A stretch of DNA of 64,000 nucleotides, taken from Nepenthes gracilis. Lineage: Eukaryota; Streptophyta; Magnoliopsida; Caryophyllales; Nepenthaceae. Below, piece by piece: positions 37,601 to 49,600 of the stretch. Within the stretch, counting starts at the first letter, position 1. Each line of letters opens with the position of its first letter. A program made the position numbers and the translations under genes. The notes below the pieces were generated by a model. That model had not been told where the DNA came from, made no database searches, and was given only the letters and a program-made list of their open reading frames with translations. The stretch lies in contig BSYO01000026.1 of the NCBI GenBank assembly GCA_033239525.1, forward strand, positions 7,860,371 through 7,924,370, in the 5' to 3' direction.

Positions 37601-40600
37601 ACCATAACTAATAATTAATAAAAGCCCCAATTTCTATACATGTTGGCGAGCAGGGAATTAGGAATTGAGGGGCTAATTATGTCATGAGGTGGCCGGCAAC
37701 TCAATGATTAGGATGAATTCAAATTAAGCATGAGGTGGCCAAGCTTAAACACTTGGGGTAAGAAAACGTTTTGTGAGTAGGCATGGCCCAAGCTTAGTGT
37801 CACAAGGAATTCCATTAATCTACCCCTGGAGGATCAACGTAGCTAATGCTATGTTTGATTTAAAAGGAGGCCTTTGGCCATATTGAAGGAGGAAGATCCC
37901 ATTTTCAGCTGGGAAGAAATATGTAGGATGAGGAAGAGAAACAAAGAGAAGGAAAATTTTGGGTAGGCAAATTTTAGTTTACTTGGAGGTTGACTCTGTT
38001 CCTGTTGGCTCCGGAGTTACTGCATAGGACTCTTTTGTCTTGTTGTATTTTTTTTCTTTTAAAATTTTCTTATTAAGTGTAATGCCCATATAGGTTTTTG
38101 TACATGTTGACATGGCCTGGGGCTGTGGTCTGCAAATGATCTTGGTAGTTATTTTCTCCTATCTTGAATTATATTGAGGTTTATCACCTGTATATCATTT
38201 ATGGCAACAATGATGATTGTATATTTGTTGATATTTGAAGTTTTCAATATTTATCACGGGACTATAGGACAGAGGAGTCCCGGGATGTGACAGCAAGAGC
38301 CCCACACCAGCTCCTCAAACATGAAAGCGTTTCACCTTCTATAAAAATGCAATTCCAGTTGACCCTTGATCTAAATTCTCAAGAGAATCTGGGGCCAGTG
38401 TCACACTGTCCAGCAATTTTTCAGCGAACCGCCTGACTTGGGCCTATACTTCCCAGTCCTTAGTGGTTCAATTGCATGAGCAACAAACCAGCTAAGGGAC
38501 CGGGTCACCAATTAAAGGCCAGACTAGCCAGTCCAGCTTGAGTTTTATAACTATGGATCAAAGCAATGCCGCCAAAAGCTAAAAAATAAGTTCTAAAAAT
38601 GGTCGCCAATGCATAAGGGTTCCACATTGCACGGTTCAGGAGGGTCAAATATGAAGAGCTAAAAAATAAGTGAAAAATTGCAAACACAACTCACACATAA
38701 CATCAACATAGCCTAGCATCAATTTTAGGAAAGATGTATTCAACTTGTAGACAAGGTAATGTAGGGAAGGGGAAGAATAGGGGAACGGAAAGAGAAATAA
38801 GGGGAGGGAAAGAAATAGAAGGAGAACCAGGTGAAGGAGAGGAAGGAGAAACCAGGGGAGAGAGAATAGGCATCAAGAGAGAGGAGAGAATCACACTGAA
38901 TCAATTTTTATTCAAATCATCAACTCTGCCTCAAACAATAGAATTAGGATCCTTATATAAAGAATCTTATAACTAAGACAATTGGAAACAAAATCATAAT
39001 TCAAAAACTTCAAATTTGGAAAGGTAATCAAATGGAAAATTAAATCAAATCTCTCCTAAATTAGAAATAAAATCAAATCTCTACTAATTAAAATCAAATC
39101 TACCGTAGAATAAAATCAAATCTAATTTGAAAGTACAATCAAGTCAAATCTACAATCAAATCAAATCTACATCAAATCAAATTTGCATCCTTGATGCCTG
39201 CATCAATTCTCCCCAGGTGGTTGCAATTCTCCCCGTCGAGTAAAACCTCTGTAATCAATCCCCCTACCACAAGTTGAGCGACTGTACAACCCTCCGTCGA
39301 CGGTGATAGACTTGTGTAAGTAGGGGTTAAAAGCTAACAGAGCGACCAATATCTCCGGAAGCAACTGGACTTGGGTTTAAAAAAATATAATCCTACTGAC
39401 TCTGATAGAATTCCAAAAGATCTAGGTCGAACTGCTGTAGTGCTTCTCGAGAGATCCACGCGTTCTCAGATTCTGATCGGCCAACCTAACGGATAAGGAA
39501 GCGTTGAGGAGCTCTATCTCTGGTAAACATAATTTGCTAATCTAAAATAGTATCAATTTTATCGTGGAATGCCGGTAGGGAGGAAAGTGGCGCAAGAGTA
39601 GATGGACAGTCAATGGGTGGCGCACTCGGGAGGGAGGCAAAGGGATTAATAAGTGGGGAAAAGTCGCCTTTATAAGTATTCAAATCTTCAACATTAAAAG
39701 TATAATAAAAACCAAAATGAGATGGAATGCCCACGACATATGTATTTGATCCAATCTGCTATAAAATTTTAAATGGATCGGCACTACGAGCTTACAATTT
39801 AGAGACATGCCCAAGTAAGCACCGCTCTGATCTTCGAACCATAACATAATCTCCTAAATTGAATTCAACGTATCTTTTATGTGAATCAATGTGAAGTTTG
39901 TATAAAGCATTGTTAGCTTCTAATTGTTTATTGATCTCGATGTGTAAGTCATAAATGTGCTATGCAAAAGTTTCGACCGTCATAAACACACTAACCAGTG
40001 AAGACATCAGGATAAGGTCCAATCGTTTTCGGGGTTTGTAACCATGCACAACTTCAAATGGACTCATACCTAGGGATCTATTGAAAGAGCTATTATATGC
40101 AAGTTGGGGAGTGGGAAGGATCAAGTCCAAATTCCTAAAATGCTCTTGGACCAAACACCGTAATAAGTTACCTAAACTCCGATTGACGACTTCAGTTTGA
40201 CCATCTGTTTGAGGATCGTATGTAATGAAAAATTTTAATTTGGTACCAACCATATGCCACAGGGTCCTCTAAAAATAGCTAGTAAAACGAACATCTTTAT
40301 CAAAAATAATAGTCTTAGGAAGACCATATAATTTGATAATCTCAACGAAGTAAAGTCAAACAACCCGAAAAGCATCAGTAGTCATGCAACAATGAATGAA
40401 GTGGGCCATTTTAGAAAAACGATCCACAACAACAAAAATAAAATCATGCTTCTTAGGAGTACATGAAAGCCCTAACACAAAGTCTATACTTACGTCCTGT
40501 CATGAACTATTAGGTACAGGTAGAGGGGTGTAAATGCTTGTATTTTTCTTTATGTGTTTGGCTAGTTGGCATGCTTGACAAGTACTGACGATCTTGGCCA

Positions 40601-43600
40601 CATCTTTCTTCAAACTAGGCCAGTAAAGTTATCGCTCAACCTCCTCAATTATCTTATCACGTCAAAAATGGCAAGATAGATCTCCAACATGAACTTCCCA
40701 AACTATAAAGTCTCAGACAAACGTTTTCGGGATGCAAAGTTTATTAACTCGGAATAAGTACCCATCCTGAAGACAAAATCTATCCGTGATGTCCGAGTGC
40801 CCACATTGTAAAGCGAGGAAGACTTTGCTAAAATCAGGACAGGACTTATTCTTCCTTAAGTCTTTCAAAGCCAATAATTTTAACTTGAATAGCAGATAGT
40901 AAGGTCAAATGACAGCTCAAGGCATCAGCCACTTGGTTCTTAACTCCTTTCTTATGCTTCAAGACAAAAGAATAGACTTGTAAATACTCGATCCACCGAC
41001 CGTGCCTGTAATTTAATTTCTTCTAGGAGTTAAGAAACCGAAGAGCTTTATGATTCGAATAGAGGACAAACTCTTAAGGTAACAAATAATGGCGCTAATA
41101 TCGTAAGGCCTGTACAACGGCATACAGCTCCTTATCATAAGTAGAGTATCGCCACTTTGCATCATTCAACTCTTCGCTAAAGTAGGCAATTTGGTGGCAT
41201 TCTTGACTATGAATTTCTCCTATTCTTACACCTGACGTATCACATTCTACTTCGAACACTTTAAAGAAATCAAGAAGTCGAATGATAGGAACTATTGTCA
41301 TCCTTTCTTTGATGAGTTTGAAAGCTTTAGCAGTATCAGGAGACCAGATGAAGTCACCCTTCTTTATGCACTCAGTGAAGGGAGCCATGGCTGTGCTAAA
41401 GCTCTTGATGAACCGGCGATAGAATGTGGCCAAGTTGTGAAAACTTCAAATCATAGATGGATTTGGGTTCAGGCCAATATATGATTGCCTGGATCTTTGT
41501 AGGGCCGGCAGAAACGCCGTCAGAAGAAACAATAAAGCCTAGGAAACCCACTTCATCTAAGAAGAATGAATATTTCTTAAGGTTAGCAAATAAACTTTCT
41601 TTTCTAAAAGTAAGGCAAACCTATGTGAAATGTTCTAAATGTTACTCCTTGGTCTTACTATAAATGAGAATATGATCAAAATAAACCACTAGAAACTGTC
41701 TCATGCCTAGGTGATAACCCTCATAAAAGTGCTTAGTGCATTAGAGAGCCCAAATGGCATGACCAACCACTCATAAAAGCCTTCCTTTGCCTTGAAAGCT
41801 GTTTTCCACTCATCCTATGGACGAATTTTGATTTGGTAATAACTACTATTTAAATCTATTTTAGAAAAGATTGTGCACCAAGCAATCATATCTAACATGT
41901 CATCAAGTCTAGGAATGGAAAAGCTATATTTCACGGTGATTTTATTGATTACTCTACTATCAACACACAACTTCCAAAACCTATCCTTCTTAGGTGTTAA
42001 GAGAGCGGGTACCGCATAGGAATTCATACTTTCTCGAACAAATCCCTTGCAAAAGAGTTCTTCAATTTGTCTCTAATGTTCGGCATGTTTGATCGGATTT
42101 ATCCTATAACAAGGGAGGTTTGAGAGTAATGCACCTAGAACAAAATCAATGACATGTTAAATTTCGCATAAATGTGGTAAGTGATTGGGAAGGTCCTCAA
42201 AGAAGACATCTTGAAAGTTTTGAAAAATTTGATGAAACTCATTAGGAATCTGTATAGAAGAGTTCAGAAGGGCTTCGAGGACGATAACGACAAATACAAC
42301 CAACTCGCTAATAGCAGCCCATTCAAATGCTATGGGATTAATAATATATAATTATTTTGTCACTACCACAGTCCTTTGTTGGAAGTCATCAGTTTTGGGG
42401 GTAGGGGATAGAGGCGAATTTTCTTCCCCTTGTGAACACAGGAGCAGGAATTAGAACGACCTTAGATTGTCACATCCAAGTCGTTGAACCAAGGGCGTCC
42501 GATAATGGCACCACCCACGTCCATTGATATAACATCATTCCAAATATGATCTTCGTATCTAAAAATTGAATGGGTATAAGACAACGTTCTTTAACGGATA
42601 TAGAAGATGTGTCAATTCAAGAGACGCTGTATGGATTAGGGTATTAGACCGCCTTTAACCTCAAACAAGAAATAGAGTTAGCGGAGATTGCATTGATACA
42701 ACTACTGCTATCCCCGATAGCATTGCAAGCCTTCTCATTCACTTTAATAAAAATATGAAAGATAGCGTGACGATACCAATCATCAGCCTCTTTGGATTAT
42801 GCCAAGGTGCATCGCATAACGCCTAAAAATGGCTTACCAGGGAAGAAAGAATGAGAGTCGAGGCTAAAGGAGGTAATATTGATGCAGCCCACAGATGTGT
42901 CTGTATCATTACCATCTAAGTTATCAAACTCCTCTAACTTGAATTCATATATTTTCTCTTCAAGACATTCCTCGTTTATTCCGTCTTGCCCTTTAATTAA
43001 TAAGGCTTTACTTAGACATTTAGAAGAAATATGTTCAAAATCTTTATAATTAAAACACTGTAATTGAGAATCTTTTCTTGGGGTTTCGACACGCTTTTCC
43101 CGGGCCTCCTTTGCAGGGGAATTGGTGGAGGGATGGCGTCCTAAGACAGATTTGAAATTGGTAATGAAAGTATGCAATGTGGGTTGACGATAGGATATCT
43201 TGGTGACTAATTCAAAATCTCGAACCAAATTATAAGCATAGTCTAAAGTCATAACTCCACAAATGACAAGTTCTCTCCTAAGATCCTCGTGTAAACCTTA
43301 CCGAAACCTACTCAATGTCATGGCCATGTCCTCAATGATGTGACATCTTATCTAAAAGTCATCAAATTGAGTCACATACTCAATTACGGATCAATTTTCC
43401 CGTAGCAGGGCATTCCATTAGTCGAGTAAATTGCTACTAGGAGCGGAGTAAATATTTCTCTTGAAGATATGTTTCATTTCAGCCCAATTCCTAACAAGAG
43501 CGGCCTGATGCCTGACAAGGAGATCCTTAACACTTTCCCAAAATAATTGGGCATTCTCGGTCAACTTGAGGTTAGCAAACTGAACTCTCCTATCTTTTGA

Positions 43601-46600
43601 CACACCATACTATTCAAAAAAATGATCTATATCTCGAATCAAATGAGAGAAAACTCAAGGGTCCAAGCAGCCGTAAAAAATAGAGGCATCCAATTTGATA
43701 TTTTTAAAGAGGTGGTCATCCGGATCCCACTCTTGATCATAGTGTCGAGTCTGTAATTGGGTCTCCGAGGGACTTGATTATCTTGTCTACATCGGTGAGC
43801 CTTATTATGGGATGCGTCAAAGTCGTCAACATTCGATAAGTGAGGCCCTATTTCCAAAGTAATAAGTGGATTTGTGAGGTCCAAATTGATTTGACGAGTC
43901 GTAGACAGGTCAGTTTGAATGACCATCATGTGATCTTGCAATTGTTGTTGGTGGGAAGCTAATTGAGCTAATTGTTGACTCAGAATTTCAAATTGGATAA
44001 AGTCCATGATTGGGTCAGAGGCGTTATAAGAAATAATGCGACCACTTCGCAAGTGCAGGCAACACTAACATAACTAAAATGATTGAGACCGGTAAACAAT
44101 ATGGGCAATCCACGTCAAAATTTTTTTTTTTTTATTGTGAGATTTTGGATGGTTCAGATCATATAAACTAGTATTGCTAATCTATTAAAATGATAAAGCA
44201 AAAATCAATTACAATAAGAGTATATCAAATGTTAAGGTAGTGAGAGGATGTGAAAGATTTTTTTTACGGGGAAAATAAAATGACACACGTAGATAAAACT
44301 AAATACTATTAAATATAAGCAAAATATGCTGCCCAAAAATAAAATGGAACAAATACACCTGGAGATGATCTGACCCGCTTGTTTGAGACTGCCTTAGAAA
44401 TGATCTGACCCGCTTGTTTGAGACTGCCTTGTAATAAGGATCTTCTATTGTCTGAATTTTATCTGCTGTGTTTTTTTTCACTCCGTTTTTTGCGCTGCTG
44501 TTTTTCCTTCCTTACCTTTTACTCAAGCCTCAAAGACGCAGAGAGGGAGTGAAGCGGCACGGCTACTCAATGCACGCCCTCTCTTTCAGGCGGTGGCGGC
44601 AGCAGCAATGGTGATGGCGACAGTGGTGAAGGCAACAGCGACGGCGATGAAGGCGACCACGAAGATGAACACGAAGACAAAGAAGATAATGATGAGAACA
44701 AAGCTGATGAAGTGAAGACAAAGAAGAACAATAGCGAGGACAAAGACAGAAAATGACGACGAAAAATCGGCACACCCCGATTCGTGACTTCTCTCTCTCT
44801 CTCCTTTTTTTTTTTTTTGTTCTGCAGGAAGGTGGAGGCTAGGGATTTGGGTTAGGCTTTGGCACGGACGTCCGAGTTAGGGTTTCAGGTTTCGGGTCAT
44901 CTAATGAAAGTGGTCGTTTAGGGTTTCAGGTGGGTTCGTAGTATGGTCAGGTTGGGTTTGGGTTTGGGCGTGGTTTGGCTTGACTTGACGGTGACTGGAG
45001 TAGTAGCGATTGATTGTGGTGGTCAACAGTGTCGTGGGTGACGAGTTCAGTGAGTAGGGCCACCGCGATGGGTCTTCGTGTGGCTATGGTTGCTCTACCC
45101 CTTTGATTTCCTTTTTTTTTTTTGGACAGAAACAGTGAACGTCTCTTTCTTTTTCTTCTTTTTCTTCTTTTTTTTTTTTTACAAATATAACACTGTTTTT
45201 TTTTTTTTTTTTTTGACAATATAAAGAGGCAATACTGGTAGAGACAGGTCTGCCGGCAGATGATGCGATTGGATGCACAGTAAGAACTTTGTAGGGTGGC
45301 CAACAAGTAGTGGGACAGTGGAAGTGGTGGTATGGTGGGTTGTTGACTGAGGGAAGTTGTATGGCTGGTTATGGGTTGCGGGAAAGTGATGTTGTGGGAG
45401 GCAAAAAAGGATAGAACTTTATCTTTGATATCAAGTTGATGTAGAGAAAGGGATGAATAGGGGAACAGAAAGAGAAATCAGGGGAGGGAAAAAAACAGAA
45501 GGAGAACCAGGGGAAGGAAAGGAGAAACCAGGGGGAGAGAGTAGGCACCAAGAGAGAGGGGAGAATCACACTAAATTAATTTTTATTCAAATCATTGGCT
45601 CTACCTCAAACAATAGAGTTAGGATCCTCATATAAAGAACCATAGACCTAAGACAATTAAAAACAAAATCATAATCAAATAACTTCAAATTTGGAAAGGA
45701 AATCAAATGAAAAATAAAATTAAATATCTCCTAAAATGAAAATAAAATTAAATCTCTACTAATTAAAATCAAATCTACTGTAGAATAAAATCAAATCTAA
45801 TTTGGAAGTACAATCAAGTCAAATCTGCATCGTTGATGCCCACATCACAAAGATATGATGAGAGATAAGCATTGCTATTCTTTGCTTGAAATTGTGTTAT
45901 GTTCTTGTATATGTTGATACAAACTGTGAAGCCAGGATGACGCCACCTTGTTCAATTCAATATGTTGCCAACTTGTAGCCCACAAGTTATTAATAGTTCT
46001 GATAGTCAGTTTCAATAATCATGAATGATTGAGATTCTTGAGAATAGAGGATAGAGGATAAAATGGGTGGGAATGCCACTTGTGAAGAACTCAACAATTT
46101 GGTATCAAATCCATTCTTTCCATGTGAAGATTGTGCTAATTCCAAAGTTTGAATGGCCTAAACGGGGCCACCAACTACAGAAGATGAAGCTGATTGTTGT
46201 GATCATGTGGTAGGTCTTTCAACTGCAATAGATCTGAAAACAGTTCACAACGAAGCTAAGAGTGTATAGGAATCACATTGAATTGAGTATTCCAATATTA
46301 GAGCTCAACTTGAATCTCATTTACTAAGCTTGACCTCAAACTAGAATGAAATTAAGCATAAATTTTCCAAGATCGAGCTCAACTTGAACAGAATTTTAAA
46401 TGCTTAAGCTCAACTCAAGAAGACACTAGCCAAAGTCAAGCTCTTTACCTTCAATGGCTCACACCCCAGGACATGGATCAGAAAATGTGAAATTACTTCA
46501 AATTTTATGGTCATAGAAAGCCAAAATGTTGAAATGTCTACTATTTGAATGGATGGAAAAACAAAAATTTGGCATCATACATGATGTGCAAAGAGGCAAG

Positions 46601-49600
46601 GTCTTAGGAGGAGTTTGCTAAAGAAGGGTGTGCGGTTTTAAGATAAACTGCTTTGTGAGGCTACAGAATTTAACAAGCTGACTCAACGTAGTGTTGAAAA
46701 CTACCAGAAGCAAAATGAAGAATTGAGATCCTGCATAAAACAGGTAAATCCTCACCTAACTTGCCATATTTCATCTCTAGCATTGGTAATGTCTTGAGAG
46801 AAGATCTTAGATCTATCCCTAACCTTCACCAAGCCTAGTAGCAGGCAGGCTAAAGTGCAAGATACTGCTGTTGAAGCCACATTCAAAAGACAGCAGAACG
46901 TTTAAAAGCCCAGTCCTTTCTTAACTACCAACAAAATAAGAAAACCTATTCCAGTTCAAGCCATCTCATAACCACTTTACTGGAAACTTTATATAAGATC
47001 ACTCACATTGAACTGTCTTTTTAAAATATCTAAATTAAATTGTCTATACTATTATTCTAAATTTAAACATTTATTACAGTTTATGTGACACATCAGTCTG
47101 TATATTCTAGCCATCCATACCAATTAATAATATTTTTAGTTGATTTTAAAAATAGTTCAATATATATTTTGTTAACCTACCCCTCAACGATCGAATTATA
47201 TTTGTTATATCATCCAACCACATTTTTAAAAAATATATTTAAAAAAATATATATTTTTTTTTTTTTTGGGTGAGGAGGATGTAAATTGAAGTTGAGATGA
47301 GCAACAGCAATTGCAAAAAGAATGGTGAGCTTCAAAAAGAAAGAGGAGAAAAAGGGAGCACGAAGAGAAGGTGTGAGCAAGAGGAGAAAAGAAGAGATGA
47401 GAGAGAAGAAATCTAACGTCGTCAAGGATGAATAGACACCCAAATTTAGAGTGTCCAAATTAAGCCCTTCTAATCAAAATTTCTTTTAGATAGCCTAAAA
47501 AAATTTAGACGGTCTAATGTGATGTCTTTTTTTTAAGTTTGGGTGCCTATATTTAAATATAGACACTCATTTAGATGAATGGATGTGAGTGCTATTAAGA
47601 ATTTTATTTCAAGAACCAAGTCAAAAAATCACCCCAAGATGTTCCATAAAACTTCTTATTCTAAAAAGTAGAAAGCGATCTGCTTCATATGCCATGAAAT
47701 TTATCCCTAACCACCAAAGAAAGGGTAGACAACTACATAATTCAACCTTACAAGATGAGAGAACTGCGAATGATCAAACTCTTACAAACTAGGAGTAGAT
47801 GCCACAAGAAGAAGAGGCAGAGTAGTGGGCCTCTGTCAATATCGTTTGTTGTAGTACAGCTCAAAATTCTATCAAGATTACAGATTCTGCTGGAAAAAGA
47901 ATCTGAGTATCTTCGTTAATAATGCAAGTATCAACAGTTCCATGCATGCAATGATTGTGCCAGAAGTCAATTTAAGCTGGTTGAAACCATGCCAGCAGCA
48001 CCATTTGTTCAAACTTTGAAAGGTCCATACAAGGGCATGATTTCAATGCAGATATGAGTGTGTTGTATCTTAGAGGCTGTGACATAGGAGCTGAGTGGAT
48101 GACCACTTACAGTGATATTCCACTTGATCTAGAAAGCTTAAACCATCTTTTGAAAAAGATGGCAAAAAAGATTGGTCAACAAGAAATCAAAGATAAGGCT
48201 GCTTTAAGATGTATGAGTTCAGAAGTGGTATGTGATGCATCCAACAGATAATGGGGCATTTCTACTCTGTTTCTACCATAGTTGGCTAAAAAGACAATAC
48301 AGTAAGCACTGACCCTCTTCTCCCAAACTTTTAGTTGCCTACGAAAACATTTTTGCTAAATCAAACACTCTACCTTACTGACCAGGTTCAATGTACCACA
48401 TGCATTGCCCAGTACATGCTGCTGCTACATAGTCAAGCATCAACTTAATAAGATATTATAATTAATGAGCACAAATGTTGCCATTACATAATAATCAGAT
48501 AAAAGCTGCAAGTAATTGTCAGGAAACATAGCAAGTGATTAGTAGCAAACCATAAGTAGTTAGAAAAGCTATGGATGAGAATTGAGCTTAAGATTAGCTT
48601 GTATGGCTATAAATAAGCTTTAAGTTCTACGCCATCAGGTGTGTATTGTGACGAAGTGCAATGAAATCACATTGATGCTTAGTTGAATGCCCGGATCAGT
48701 GAAGGTTCCTCTTATTTCCCTTCCGTTTTTTGTGTTTTACATTTGTCACTCCATTCCTTAAGGACAAAGAATCACTCACGGTAGGGGGGATTGTAATGTT
48801 CTTTCATACTGTCAGTAAAATCATGCCACCTTGCACATTATGGCATCATGTAAATGGACTGAGTATGTTGATATAACTGTTTAGCCATAATGGCACCAAA
48901 CTGTAGTTGCAGGTTGTTAGTAGTTAATAGTTTAATTACAAAGATTGAATTGCCGAGATTGGAGCATATAAATAGGCTAGAATTTCTGTTGGAACCTTCT
49001 TCAGCTGCAAGGTGTCAAAATCCAACCAAGCTAGAATGATTTTCCGGTAAGTTTTCCTGCATTCCTAAACTTCCATATGAATTATGGAAAATTTATACAA
49101 AAATTTAGGCTTGCAGAAAAATTAGATGCCCAACTTTAAAAGTTGGGATATCTAAGTATACTCCTAGAAATACCATAAATGACTAATTTGGAATATAGGT
49201 GGAACATACTGTTCAAGCTCTCCCATCTTCACCACCCCTAGGGATGTCATAGTGCATTGAGGCGCTATGCATCACCTAAGCAAGTTACCCTGTAATGGGG
49301 GACAGGCTCTCAAAATGTCCTGATGATGACTTAGAGTCTCTATGAGGTTGGATGCGGAGTGGATATTATCTAGCAAGGGCTGACAGGCTCAGTGGTTCTG
49401 ATATTGTTTAAAATTGAGGTTTAAACCCTCGATTACATTCAAGAAGGGTTTCTGTAAGTCACACAAGAGGATGACTAACCCAAGTGAGAAACAAGCCGAG
49501 AATCTCAAGCTGATTAAATCCTCACGACACTAGAAGCACAGAAGGGGGCAAAACCATCTTACTTGAAATTAATTTCATAGTTGCTGAGCATAACGCTTGT

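Larger units (their letters stand above)
38757..45847 (-). mobile_element. Ty3/gypsy retrotransposon with both LTRs (7.1 kb), inactive
   Basis: Two LTRs (38757-39205 and 45437-45847) enclose gag, protease, RT, RNase H and integrase in gypsy order on the minus strand, the same strand as MRPL47. A degenerate primer-binding site lies inside the right LTR and a purine tract inside the left one. Flanks are CAAGG (38752-38756) and CAAAG (45848-45852), a 5-bp target duplication with one change. The RT and protease active sites are mutated, so it is dead. The element lies in MRPL47 intron 1 in sense orientation. Confidence 0.92.

Noticed and set aside
38703..38756. Left gypsy LTR starting further left at TGTATTCAAC (38735)
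   Set aside because: The primer-binding site beside the right LTR and the CAAGG/CAAAG duplication place the edge at 38757; the similarity of the outer bases is weak.
44563..44775. Ser/Leu/His/Arg-rich minus-strand frames
   Set aside because: Overlapping frames through triplet-rich simple sequence in the gypsy leader; not coding.
45084..45306. Lys-rich frames
   Set aside because: Produced by poly-T/TTC runs.
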